A stretch of 13,560 bases of DNA from PWNQ01 sp051748065 (GTDB lineage Bacteria > Bacteroidota > Bacteroidia > Bacteroidales > PWNQ01). Shown piece after piece: positions 6,452 to 13,560 of the stretch. A program made the position numbers and the translations under genes. Location: the NCBI GenBank assembly GCA_051748065.1, contig JBNJGZ010000056.1, forward strand, positions 1-13,560, in the 5' to 3' direction. The notes below the pieces were generated by a model, which saw only the letters and a program-made list of their open reading frames with translations, searched no databases and had not been told where the DNA came from. The first letter of the stretch is position 1, and each line of letters starts with the position of its first letter.

Positions 6452-7423
6452 ATGGCAAGTAAAAAGTACAGATTAAATCCCAATTCACTCAAATTTGAGG
6501 AGGTAAAAGTTACCTGGCGGGACAGAATGAAGAAGTTTGGCTGGCATGCCCTGACGGGTATTGCTTTTGCTACACTTGCTTTGGTCATTGTTTTTATGTT
6601 GTTTCCTTCCCCAAGGGAGCGTATGCTTGAGCGAGAGCTGGCGCATACGAAACTTCAATATAAAATGATGAATGAACAACTCGATCAACTGGAAGAGGTT
6701 TTGGCTGATCTGGAAGACAGAGATGATGATATTTATCGTGTCATTTTTGAAGCTGACCCCATCCCGGATCAAGAAAGAAAAGCCGGCTATGGTGGAGCGG
6801 ATCGGTATAAGGAATTGCAAGGCTATGAAAATACGGAACTGCTGACGGAGACAGCGAAAAGAGTGGATAAGCTTTCGCGCAGATTGTATGTGCAGTCCAA
6901 GTCTTTTGATGATGTCATTGAAATGGCACGTAATAAAGATAAGATGTTGCAGCATATTCCGGCTATTCAACCAATCAATAACAAAAATTTAAAACGCATC
7001 GCTTCAGGTTTTGGCTATCGTATTCATCCGGTATATAAAAACTTGCGGATGCACGATGGCATGGACTTTACAGCCCCGCCCGGAACACCGATCTATGCTA
7101 CCGGTAATGGAAAAGTTGTTAAACCCAAAAAAAGTATGAGCGGCTATGGTGAGTATGTTGTGATTGACCATGGATATGGATATCAAACGTTATATGCTCA
7201 CATGAGCAAAGTAATCGTTAAACCATGGCATAAGGTGAAACGTGGTGAAATTATAGGGTATGTCGGAAATACCGGCGTATCAACAGGGCCGCACTTGCAC
7301 TATGAAGTAAGAAAAGAAGGTAAACCCGTGAACCCTGTGCACTTTTTCTATAATGATCTTACACCGGAAGAGTATGAAAAAGTAATTGAGATCTCGTCAC
7401 AGGTAAATCAGGCGCTTTCCTAA
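6452..7423 (+). CDS. Membrane-anchored M23 (LytM) family metallopeptidase
   Basis: The 323-residue protein has a basic cytoplasmic tail, one membrane segment (about 31-51, WHALTGIAFATLALVIVFML), a coiled-coil stretch (about 55-90) and a periplasmic linker. A C-terminal M23 peptidase domain (about 180-297) follows. The zinc-site residues are all present: H201 and D205 in HDGMD, H250 in YAHMS, and H281-x-H283 in GPHLHYE. Active enzymes of this family cut peptidoglycan cross-bridges, so a role in wall remodelling or division is likely. The topology, N-in with the catalytic domain outside, suits an anchored hydrolase. It is divergent from alaS and monocistronic, ending at a strong terminator. The exact bond cleaved cannot be read from the sequence. 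Confidence 0.93.
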   Translation: MASKKYRLNPNSLKFEEVKVTWRDRMKKFGWHALTGIAFATLALVIVFMLFPSPRERMLERELAHTKLQYKMMNEQLDQLEEVLADLEDRDDDIYRVIFEADPIPDQERKAGYGGADRYKELQGYENTELLTETAKRVDKLSRRLYVQSKSFDDVIEMARNKDKMLQHIPAIQPINNKNLKRIASGFGYRIHPVYKNLRMHDGMDFTAPPGTPIYATGNGKVVKPKKSMSGYGEYVVIDHGYGYQTLYAHMSKVIVKPWHKVKRGEIIGYVGNTGVSTGPHLHYEVRKEGKPVNPVHFFYNDLTPEEYEKVIEISSQVNQALS

Positions 7424-7470
7424 TCAGAGAGAATTGTTTATAATCTAAATTTAAATAATAAAATATATAC

Positions 7471-7506
7471 AACCATCAGCACGATTGAATTTGCTGATGG
7501 TTTTTT
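7471..7506 (+). terminator. Rho-independent terminator after the M23 peptidase gene
   Basis: AACCATCAGCA (7471-7481) pairs perfectly with TGCTGATGGTT (7492-7502) over 11 bp with a 10-nt loop, followed by a T run to 7506. It lies about 50 bp after the stop. Confidence 0.9.
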
Positions 7507-7599
7507 ATATGAGAAAAGAAGTGATTGAAAAACATTTGATAGTACTTCAGATGTTTTGTCAGAAGTGTAAAAAAAAATGTACTCTCAAAAACAGATAAA

Positions 7600-8856
7600 A
7601 TGAAAAATTTGATATTGTTGCTTTTATTTTTTCCATTAACCTTTTATGGACAGCAAGATACGATAAAGGTAATGCACTATAATGTATTAAACTATGGAAA
7701 TACTACTTCCTATTGCACGAATCAGAATAATAATATTCAGGACAAAGATAATGCGTTGCAGGAAATCATTGATTACACAGAACCTCACATATTTACGGTC
7801 AATGAAATAGGAAGCAGTAATTTTGCCCAGGAGCGTGTTTTAACTACTGTTTTGAATATACAGGGGCGGAACTATTATGAAATGGCCGATGTTGTAAATG
7901 CCTCCGGCGGATCTATTGATAATATGATATATTTTGACTCGCGTCTTTTTGGTCTGGCGGAACAGGATGTGATCTCCACAAGCATTCGTGATATTGATAT
8001 TTATAAATTGTTTTATAAAGACAAGGATTTAGCTACAACGCAGGATACGGCCTTTTTAACTTGTCTTGTAACTCACCTGAAAGCAGGCAGCAGTGCCTCC
8101 GACCAACAGCTGAGAGCCAGCATGACGGCTACTATGATGAATTATATTGAAAATAATATGGATAAAGGAAATTTCCTGCTTTTGGGGGACCTGAACCTTA
8201 AACGGTCTTCCGAGCAAGCTTATCAAAATGTGATCAATTACAGCAATCCGGATTATAAATTTTACGACCCGATAGATACGCCGGGAGACTGGAATAATAC
8301 TGCCTCCTATGCAAATGTACATACCCAGTCAACACATTATAGTTCAAATGGATGTGCATCTGGCGGCGGGCTGGATGACCGGTTTGATTTTATAATGATT
8401 TCCGAAGACATTAAAAACAATGCAGACCATTACCAGTATGTAGCCAACAGCTATCAAGCTATGGGTAATGACGGACAGCATTTTAACGATGCCATCAATT
8501 ACGGATCAAACAATAGTGTGCCGGCTAATGTTTTAGATGCACTTTATACGATGTCAGACCATTTACCCATTCAAATGAATCTGGTTGTAGATCAGATGGT
8601 TGGTGTTGAAGAGCAACAACAGTCAGTGAATATCACAGTAAGAAATCCGGTAAAAGACCAGGTTTATGTTAACTACGAACAAGGGCAGGTTAAAAACGTT
8701 ACGCTGTATTCTATGATGGGAGAGATGGTGACAGACCGCGAAGTAACAGGAAATCGAGCCGAAATCAATGTGTCATCACTATCAAAGGGAGCGTATATTT
8801 TGGAAGTTGTAACAAAGAAAGGTCAGAGAGTAAGAAAAAAGATTATAAAAATTTAA
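7600..8856 (+). CDS. Secreted endonuclease/exonuclease/phosphatase-family protein with T9SS sorting domain
   Basis: The 418-residue protein starts with a clear Sec signal peptide (about 1-18, MKNLILLLLFFPLTFYGQ). The EEP-fold catalytic domain (about 20-330) shows N28 in HYNVLNYG, E69 in VNEIGS, H159 in THLKAG, D197 and N199 in GDLN, DDRFDF (259-264) and the terminal SDH (319-321). All the usual metal-binding and catalytic positions are occupied. Residues about 342-418 form a beta-rich module with VTLYSMMGEMV, INVSSLSKGAYILEV and a basic KKIIKI end, typical of type A sorting domains for the type IX secretion system. The protein is therefore predicted to be exported and probably surface-anchored. 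A nuclease acting on extracellular DNA is the simplest role, but EEP proteins can also be phosphodiesterases or lipid phosphatases. It is followed 4 nt later by the exonuclease III gene. Confidence 0.88.
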   Translation: MKNLILLLLFFPLTFYGQQDTIKVMHYNVLNYGNTTSYCTNQNNNIQDKDNALQEIIDYTEPHIFTVNEIGSSNFAQERVLTTVLNIQGRNYYEMADVVNASGGSIDNMIYFDSRLFGLAEQDVISTSIRDIDIYKLFYKDKDLATTQDTAFLTCLVTHLKAGSSASDQQLRASMTATMMNYIENNMDKGNFLLLGDLNLKRSSEQAYQNVINYSNPDYKFYDPIDTPGDWNNTASYANVHTQSTHYSSNGCASGGGLDDRFDFIMISEDIKNNADHYQYVANSYQAMGNDGQHFNDAINYGSNNSVPANVLDALYTMSDHLPIQMNLVVDQMVGVEEQQQSVNITVRNPVKDQVYVNYEQGQVKNVTLYSMMGEMVTDREVTGNRAEINVSSLSKGAYILEVVTKKGQRVRKKIIKI

Positions 8857-8860
8857 GCTT

Positions 8861-9625
8861 ATGCCCCGCATAATCACCTACAACGTAAACGGAATACGAG
8901 CAGCTATTCGCAAAGGTTTTGTGGATTGGCTGGAAAATTCCAACCCGGATATTGTATTGTTTCAGGAAACTAAAGCCGTTGAAAGTCAAATTCCCATCGA
9001 AGAATTTGAGCGTTTAGGCTACCATCATTACTGGTTTTCTGCTGAAAAGAAGGGTTACAGTGGTGTTGGTATACTGAGTAAAGAAAAACCGGATAAGGTG
9101 CATAAGGGAATGGGCATAGATAAATACGACCGGGAAGGACGCTTTATTCGCGCGGATTACGGTCCAATGTCTGTAATTAGCGTGTATCACCCCTCCGGAA
9201 CCAATGATGACCGCTTGCAGTTTAAATTTGAATGGCTGGATGATTTTCAAAAGTATATTGATGATTTGAAGAAAGAACGTCCGGATTTGGTTATATCGGG
9301 AGATTATAATATCTGTCATAAACCAATAGATATTCATGATCCGGTGCGCAATGCTAAAGTTTCCGGTTTTTTGCCGGAAGAAAGAGAGTGGCTGGATGGA
9401 TTTGTATCTTCAGGGTTTTCCGATGCTTTCCGGATTTTCAACCAACAACCACATCAATATACCTGGTGGAGTTACCGCGCTAATGCCAGAGCGAAGAACA
9501 AGGGATGGCGCATTGATTATCACATGGTAGCAGAACATTTGAAAGATAAATTAAATCGCGCGGTCATTTTACCTGAAGCCAAACACTCGGATCATTGCCC
9601 TGTATTGATTGAAATTGATTTTTAA
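8861..9625 (+). CDS. xth: Exodeoxyribonuclease III / AP endonuclease
   Basis: The 254-residue cytoplasmic enzyme belongs to the ExoIII/APE1 branch of the EEP fold. It nicks DNA 5' of abasic sites and degrades 3' ends in base-excision repair. Every catalytic position is visible: N8 (TYNVNGIR), E36 (FQETK), Y109 (VYHPSG), D148 and N150 (GDYN), D219 (WRIDYH) and D244-H245 (SDH). WWSYR (202-206) is a family landmark in the DNA-binding region. There is no signal peptide and the length is normal. It starts 4 nt after the secreted EEP protein with no Shine-Dalgarno sequence, so it is probably co-transcribed and possibly translationally coupled. No hairpin terminator is evident downstream. Confidence 0.95.
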   Translation: MPRIITYNVNGIRAAIRKGFVDWLENSNPDIVLFQETKAVESQIPIEEFERLGYHHYWFSAEKKGYSGVGILSKEKPDKVHKGMGIDKYDREGRFIRADYGPMSVISVYHPSGTNDDRLQFKFEWLDDFQKYIDDLKKERPDLVISGDYNICHKPIDIHDPVRNAKVSGFLPEEREWLDGFVSSGFSDAFRIFNQQPHQYTWWSYRANARAKNKGWRIDYHMVAEHLKDKLNRAVILPEAKHSDHCPVLIEIDF

Positions 9626-9680
9626 CAATTAAATGTTGGTTATTTTTTCAAATTTATTACGTGTTACACATAAATTGATG

Positions 9681-9688
9681 TAACTTTG
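9681..9688 (+). promoter_or_regulatory. -7 element for the OmpA-type lipoprotein gene
   Basis: TAACTTTG fits TAnnTTTG in the 180-bp gap between the exonuclease and lipoprotein genes. It would give a leader of about 110 nt. No matching TTTG is evident at 19-20 bp upstream, so the call rests on the -7 element alone. Confidence 0.4.
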
Positions 9689-9805
9689 AGGGAATATATT
9701 ATATAGGAAAAAAGAACCATAAACAACGAACCCGTATCATAAAAAATAAAACAAAACGATATAATTAATTTCCTCCAATTCTTATCATCAAAAAAAGTTA
9801 ACAAT

Positions 9806-10846
9806 ATGATTATCAAAATGAAATACAGAAACTTATTTATCCTGAGTGTTCTTGGGCTTTTTCTTGCTGCAGGTTGTGTTCCACAGCGGAAATATCAGGA
9901 TATTGTAGATAAACATGAGGAGTGTAAAGAACAGAATAAGCAACTCATGGGTGAAAATGAAGAAATGACTACATCTCTTCAGGAAACAAAATCTGAATTA
10001 GAGAACTACAAGAAACGAATAGAAAGTTTGCAGCAAGACACTGCTGTTTTGTCTACAACCAAAAATCGTCTTAAGCAGAACTATAATGAACTGTATACGT
10101 CTTATGAACAGTTGAAGAAAAACCGGGAGGAGGAGCTGTCGAATAGTAAGGAAGAATCGGCACGAATTTTAGCTGATCTTCAGGAAACACAGGAAGATAT
10201 TATTAAGCAACGCGATAGTCTGAAAAGGCTGGAGAAACAGATTAAAGAGAAAGAAGAGAATCTGAAAGAGATGAGCCAGGAGTTATCAGTTTCCCAAAAA
10301 TCTATGCAGGAAAAACAAAAAAGGCTAAATGAATTACAGAATATACTGGAACGAAAAGATTCCGTTGTCACGGCATTGAAAAATAAGGTAAATTCAGCAT
10401 TGCGTGGATTTGAAGGAGAAGGTCTAAGCATTGAAGAAAGGAACGGAAAGGTTTATGTTTCTATGGATGAAAAACTATTGTTTGCTTCCGGGAGTTATAA
10501 TATCAGTGATCAGGGAAGAGATGCCCTGAATGAACTTGGAAGTTTATTAGCAAAAAATGAAGACATTAATGTTATGGTTGAAGGGCATACCGATAGTGTT
10601 CCCTATAGCGGAAAAGGTCAACTAAAAGATAATTGGGACTTAAGTGTGAAGCGTGCAACCACAGTAGTACGTGAGTTGATTAAAGATCAGAATATTGACG
10701 AGGAAAGATTAATTGCAGCCGGCAGAAGTAAGTATGTTCCCATAGCTACTAACGAAACCAGCGAAGGGCGATCGAAGAACAGACGCACGGAAATTATTCT
10801 GACTCCTAAGTTAGATGAACTTTTCAAAATAATAGAGATGAATTAG
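9806..10846 (+). CDS. OmpA-family peptidoglycan-binding lipoprotein with long coiled coil
   Basis: The 346-residue protein has a lipoprotein signal peptide with lipobox LAAGC (20-24; lipidated Cys24). A long Gln/Glu/Lys-rich coiled coil (about 30-198) follows. The OmpA C-terminal domain (about 205-335) carries EGHTDS (259-264), NWDLSVKRA (276-284, Asp278 and Arg283) and SKNRRTEI (323-330). Asp278 and the NRR arginine are the expected diaminopimelate contacts. It is probably anchored in the outer membrane, with the coiled coil spanning the periplasm as a spacer to the cell wall. Translation could instead start at Met5 (9818), which leaves a more usual signal peptide. It appears monocistronic, with its own terminator. 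The partner protein is unknown. Confidence 0.92.
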   Translation: MIIKMKYRNLFILSVLGLFLAAGCVPQRKYQDIVDKHEECKEQNKQLMGENEEMTTSLQETKSELENYKKRIESLQQDTAVLSTTKNRLKQNYNELYTSYEQLKKNREEELSNSKEESARILADLQETQEDIIKQRDSLKRLEKQIKEKEENLKEMSQELSVSQKSMQEKQKRLNELQNILERKDSVVTALKNKVNSALRGFEGEGLSIEERNGKVYVSMDEKLLFASGSYNISDQGRDALNELGSLLAKNEDINVMVEGHTDSVPYSGKGQLKDNWDLSVKRATTVVRELIKDQNIDEERLIAAGRSKYVPIATNETSEGRSKNRRTEIILTPKLDELFKIIEMN

Positions 10847-10866
10847 GTTTTTCATTCATCAACAAT

Positions 10867-10904
10867 AAAAAAAAGGTGCACAAATTTGAGTGCACCTTTT
10901 TTTT
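10867..10904. terminator. Bidirectional-type terminator after the OmpA lipoprotein gene
   Basis: An A-run plus GGTGCAC (10867-10881) pairs with GTGCACC plus a T-run (10890-10904) around an 8-nt loop. The stem is perfect over 15 bp. The flanking A and T runs would let it work on either strand. It lies 20 bp after the stop. Confidence 0.92.
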
Positions 10905-11138
10905 ATCCTGAGCCAATTTAATGCTATATAGCAAGCCTAAAAGGTAAATGAATTACCTTATTGTTTTTAATGAACTTTTTTGCTTATTCCTTGTTTCATT
11001 AGACACAAAGATAATAATTAATGGTTTAAAGTTTTAAGCTGCAAGCGAATTCTTCTCAGTGGGTTTTGGGTTTGTTTTCCTTCTTCACTTTTTCTATCCA
11101 CGTGCTTGCAGCTTTCTTTTTTTTCCTGCTTCGTTTTC
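10905..11138. other. Gene-free stretch with an 11-bp inverted repeat
   Basis: No convincing coding frame is present. AAGCTGCAAGC (11036-11046) is exactly inverted at GCTTGCAGCTT (11104-11114). Inside, GTGG (11059-11062) and CCAC (11098-11101) could extend the pairing after internal loops. The enclosed bases are pyrimidine-rich on the plus strand. It could be a structured RNA, a decayed repeat or chance. I see no promoter for it. Confidence 0.4.
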
Positions 11139-11381
11139 AATTAGAGTCTGTCTATAATGTCGAGTGTTTGATTCAGAATGTTCGAGTTCAAAGCCAGCTG
11201 GGGCTTGCGAAGCGAACGAATCGAGCTCTTAGCTTGACCCCATACTTGCAAGGAACACCTTTAGAAATAATTAACGTTGTAAAAAAAGAATTTAAACCGC
11301 AGTCCTGACAATTTTGTCGGGATGAGGATTTAAAATTTGAGCAACAATGCAGATATCGGACATTATGGACAAACACTAATT
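11139..11381 (+). repeat. Dispersed modular repeat, copy B (243 bp)
   Basis: The left end has two stacked end-like units: AATTAGAGTCTGTCTATAAT from 11139, and GTGTTTGATTCAGAATGTTC from 11164. The right end is inverted relative to these and matches copy A at 58 of 59 bp (11324-11382). The internal palindrome is TCCTGACAA (11303-11311) with TTGTCGGGA (11314-11322), unlike copy A's. Between the left end and TTTAAACCGCAGT there are 104 nt (11187-11290), against 18 nt in copy A, so B carries about 86 nt extra, including the palindrome CCAGCTGG. No gene is present. It ends 3 bp before the stop triplet of the transporter gene. Confidence 0.75.
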
Positions 11382-11384
11382 AGA

Positions 11385-12995
11385 TTAAAATCCGTTTAGG
11401 TCCATCAATACAGTCGGAATTAGCAGTAAAAACCCGAGGACAATCAAAATGGCCATGAATGGGGCTATCCAACGCACCCATTTCTCATAAGGAATTTTAG
11501 CTGCGCCTAACACGCCCAGCAACACACCGGAAGTAGGCGTGATCATATTGGTGAAACCATCTCCGAATTGAAATGCCATAACAGTAGACTGCCTCGATAT
11601 CCCGATCAAATCAGAAAAGGGTGCCATAATAGGCATTGTCAGAGCGGCCTTGGCGGAACCGGAAGGAATGATAATATTGATTATGGTTTGAATAACATAC
11701 ATTATTCCTATTGATGCAACACGCCCCATCTCATTCATAGAACGGGACAGGTGATATAAAATAGAGTCTATAATATTGCCGTCCTGAAGAATAACTATAA
11801 TACCTCCTGCCAGGCCTACAATTAAACCGGCGGGTAAAATATCTTTGGTTCCGTCTAAAAATAATTTGGTTATCTTATTGGGTGATGCATTCATGGCTAC
11901 GCCGGCTAAAATTCCCATTCCAAAAAATAAAGTGGCAATTTCGGTTACATACCAATCGTAACCCATTACGCCAACAATAAGAAAGACAATCGTAAATATG
12001 AGCAGGTTTAAAATAAAGAAATGAACCGACTTGCGTAAGGTGATAAATCCAAGTATAGCAAAAAACACTGTTGCAACAGGGATTACCGGCATAACACTGG
12101 CCGATTTCCCAATGGTCATCTCAGTAGTTGGCAAAAGAAAAGACGAGACGACTAATACGCCCAAAACAAAAATAAAAGTTATCCAGGAGGATTTATTTTT
12201 GTAATATTGAATGTTCATGGAGCCTGACTCGGCCTCACGTTTGCGCCAGTATTCATCTTCCTGATAAACCAAAGAAGACTTCGGATTCTTTTTTACCTTT
12301 TTGGCATACATCAATACATAGGTAATCCCTATAATATTAATTACAACCCAGGCAAACAATCGATATTCAAAGCCTGAGAATAGAGGGATGTCTGAAAGTC
12401 CCTGAGCTATTCCAATGGTGAAGGGGTTTAGCACAGCTCCGGCAAAACCTAAGCCAGCAGCAACAAAAACCATAGCCACTCCAACAATGGAATCATAACC
12501 CATGCTTATAGCTAACGGAACCACAATGATTATAAATGCTATTGTTTCTTCACTCATGCCAAATACAGCACCAAAGATACTGAACATTAGCATGATAAGC
12601 GTGATGATAAAATTATCCACACCCAGAACTCGAAACAATTTAAATCGCTCCAGTTTTCGGGATTTTTTGAGAAAGGATAATATCCCTACATCTATAGCGC
12701 GGCTTTCATTCATGATCCAAAAAGCACCACCGATCATTAAAATAAATATGATAATATTGGATTGCTTCACAAATCCTTTGAACATGGAAGAAAAAATTTG
12801 CCATGTTTGCGGATTGTTTTCCACTTCGTGATATGAGCCGGGTTCTATAATTTCTTTGGTATGTCCGTCTTCAAGGGTTTTTGTTGTTCTTTCGAATTCT
12901 CCGCCCGGCATAACCCAGGTAAGAATAGCTGATAAAACGATAATTGAGAAGACGATCACATAAGCATGTGGTATTGTTCTTTTCTTTTTAGCCAT
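11385..12995 (-). CDS. YfcC-family membrane transporter
   Basis: From the ATG at 12995 the protein is 536 residues, with about 12 hydrophobic segments and a short basic N-terminus. Conserved-looking re-entrant motifs occur in both halves: FGMSEE (145-150) with NPFTIGIAQ (190-198), and PSGSAKA (444-450) with GDGFTNMITPTSG (478-490). This duplicated pattern fits the YfcC/DcuC-like ion transporter superfamily. The substrate is not certain: C4-dicarboxylates, amino acids or peptide-like compounds have been proposed for relatives. A longer frame begins at TTG 13019, but that triplet lies inside a good -7 promoter element, so the ATG start is preferred. Repeat ends lie just outside both ends of the gene. 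A C69-family dipeptidase gene lies upstream on the same strand. Confidence 0.88.
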   Translation of the reverse strand: MAKKKRTIPHAYVIVFSIIVLSAILTWVMPGGEFERTTKTLEDGHTKEIIEPGSYHEVENNPQTWQIFSSMFKGFVKQSNIIIFILMIGGAFWIMNESRAIDVGILSFLKKSRKLERFKLFRVLGVDNFIITLIMLMFSIFGAVFGMSEETIAFIIIVVPLAISMGYDSIVGVAMVFVAAGLGFAGAVLNPFTIGIAQGLSDIPLFSGFEYRLFAWVVINIIGITYVLMYAKKVKKNPKSSLVYQEDEYWRKREAESGSMNIQYYKNKSSWITFIFVLGVLVVSSFLLPTTEMTIGKSASVMPVIPVATVFFAILGFITLRKSVHFFILNLLIFTIVFLIVGVMGYDWYVTEIATLFFGMGILAGVAMNASPNKITKLFLDGTKDILPAGLIVGLAGGIIVILQDGNIIDSILYHLSRSMNEMGRVASIGIMYVIQTIINIIIPSGSAKAALTMPIMAPFSDLIGISRQSTVMAFQFGDGFTNMITPTSGVLLGVLGAAKIPYEKWVRWIAPFMAILIVLGFLLLIPTVLMDLNGF

Positions 12996-13016
12996 AGCAC
13001 TCTTTTTTAAGAAAAG

Positions 13017-13046
13017 CAAAAATAGAAAAACTTCAATACAAGCAAT
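13017..13046 (-). promoter_or_regulatory. Promoter of the YfcC-family transporter gene
   Basis: On the minus strand TATTTTTG (13017-13024) fits TAnnTTTG, with ATTG (13043-13046) 18 bp upstream as a -33-like element. Transcription would begin near 13010, about 15 nt before the ATG at 12995. This rules out the upstream TTG start. Confidence 0.55.
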
Positions 13047-13055
13047 GCATATTTG

Positions 13056-13075
13056 TAATTAGTGTTTGTCCATAA
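13056..13075 (-). repeat. Isolated end of the dispersed repeat (copy C)
   Basis: TAATTAGTGTTTGTCCATAA is the exact reverse complement of the 20-bp right ends of copies A (796-815) and B (11363-11382). Homology stops after the 20 bases, where TGTCCGA would be expected. It is either a truncated copy or a binding-site-like core. It lies 10 bp upstream of the transporter promoter. Confidence 0.65.
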
Positions 13076-13227
13076 GTCTCTTTTGTTTTGTAACCCTTAC
13101 TCATCGGAATTTATCGAAGGGTTGTCAATTTTGAAACGAGTTGGAAGGGGAGGAGATCCTGACTTCCTGAATATGTTTATCCGGGATTATTTATTCCGTA
13201 AATCAAAATATACATCTTATTTCATAA

Positions 13228-13259
13228 AAAACAGCGATACCAATTGATATCGCTGTTTT
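13228..13259 (-). terminator. Terminator of the C69 dipeptidase gene
   Basis: AAAACAGCGATA (13228-13239) pairs over 12 bp with TATCGCTGTTTT (13248-13259) around an 8-nt loop. On the minus strand the hairpin is followed by a U-run (complement of the As at 13226-13231). It lies 22 bp after the dipeptidase stop. Confidence 0.88.
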
Positions 13260-13281
13260 GTATTCTTAAGATGATTTCAGT

Positions 13282-13560
13282 TTAGAACTTTTCATCGTAT
13301 TTTGTCCAAAGTTCGTCTCCGAGTTTCCATGCTCTTTCGACTACTTTATTTCCCCATTTATTGGAATAATCGGTTAGATATTTGATAAGTTCGTCTTCTT
13401 TTCCTTCTTCTTTCAACCGTTTAGCTTTTTCTTCGAAGCTTTCCTGATTTTCAAGCAACTTTTTCTGCATCGGATCCCAAACTTCGCGTACATCTTTGCT
13501 CATATCACCCCAGCGTTGTGCAGCGAGTGTTCCCAGTCTGTTAAAAGCCCACCAGGCAGA
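13282..13560 (-). CDS. C69-family dipeptidase, C-terminal part, cut by window edge
   Basis: The frame is open from the right edge to the stop at 13282, giving 92 residues. An internal Met (13503) could be mistaken for a start, but the frame continues upstream with SAWWAFNRLGTLAAQRWGDM. The WWAFNR segment and the ending WKLGDELWTKYDEKF match, as I recall them, the C-termini of the long Bacteroidota C69 (PepD-like) dipeptidases of about 550 residues. The catalytic N-terminal Cys would lie outside the window. Those enzymes hydrolyse dipeptides and are often exported. The gene ends at a clear terminator and is co-directional with the downstream transporter, which appears to have its own promoter. 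Confidence 0.75.
   Translation of the reverse strand, partial: SAWWAFNRLGTLAAQRWGDMSKDVREVWDPMQKKLLENQESFEEKAKRLKEEGKEDELIKYLTDYSNKWGNKVVERAWKLGDELWTKYDEKF

Noticed and set aside
11066..11308. 80-residue plus-strand frame
   Set aside because: It runs across the inverted repeat and into repeat copy B, so its sequence is explained by non-coding repeat DNA.
11139..13075. Composite transposon carrying the YfcC-family transporter between inverted repeat ends
   Set aside because: The flanking ends are inverted, but copy C is only 20 bp and there is no transposase or visible target duplication. The gene has normal promoter context, so independent insertions are simpler.
13062..13247. 61-residue plus-strand frame upstream of the transporter
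   Set aside because: It starts inside a repeat end and finishes inside the dipeptidase terminator, with no recognisable domain.

Overview
The window looks like a chromosomal segment from a low-GC member of the Bacteroidota, probably the Bacteroidales/Marinilabiliales side. Four things support this. One gene carries a C-terminal type IX secretion sorting domain. Most promoters can be read as the Bacteroidota form TAnnTTTG (-7). Shine-Dalgarno sequences are largely absent. A divergent alaS / M23 peptidase pair is also present, an arrangement I associate with this phylum. The species cannot be named from the sequence.

Layout, left to right: the N-terminal 93 residues of a short-chain dehydrogenase (minus) run off the left edge. 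A 533-bp gap follows, filled with repeat-derived sequence. Next is a two-gene regulatory block on the minus strand: a MerR-type regulator with a cobalamin-binding domain, and downstream of it an ECF sigma factor. Transcribed away from this block is a K+-dependent-type Na+/Ca2+ exchanger, convergent with alaS (minus). alaS is divergent from a membrane-anchored M23 (LytM) peptidase, which ends in a strong terminator. Then comes a two-gene operon of EEP-fold nucleases: a secreted one with a T9SS sorting domain, and 4 nt later a cytoplasmic exonuclease III. A coiled-coil OmpA-type lipoprotein with its own terminator follows. After a 538-bp gap containing a second repeat copy there is a YfcC-family transporter (minus), and at the right edge the C-terminus of a C69-family dipeptidase (minus).

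How parts may work together: the MerR/B12 regulator resembles the CarH/LitR photoreceptor family, and its neighbour is an ECF sigma factor with no visible anti-sigma gene. The TGTTTAA/TTAAACA box recurs at both promoters, including a perfect 7-bp inverted pair straddling the -7 element of the sigma gene. A light- or cobalamin-controlled sigma switch is therefore a reasonable hypothesis. The SDR gene beside it may belong to that regulon, but its partner genes lie outside the window.

The most unusual DNA feature is a dispersed modular repeat. Two copies 10.5 kb apart (658-814 and 11139-11381) share 58 of 59 bp at one end and have imperfect terminal inverted repeats. At the same internal site they carry different short palindromes. 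Both copies end at, or 2 bp from, the stop codon of a minus-strand gene. Extra end fragments lie at 634-662 and 13056-13075. Apart from this repeat and the putative regulatory boxes, the window is mostly ordinary housekeeping and envelope genes.
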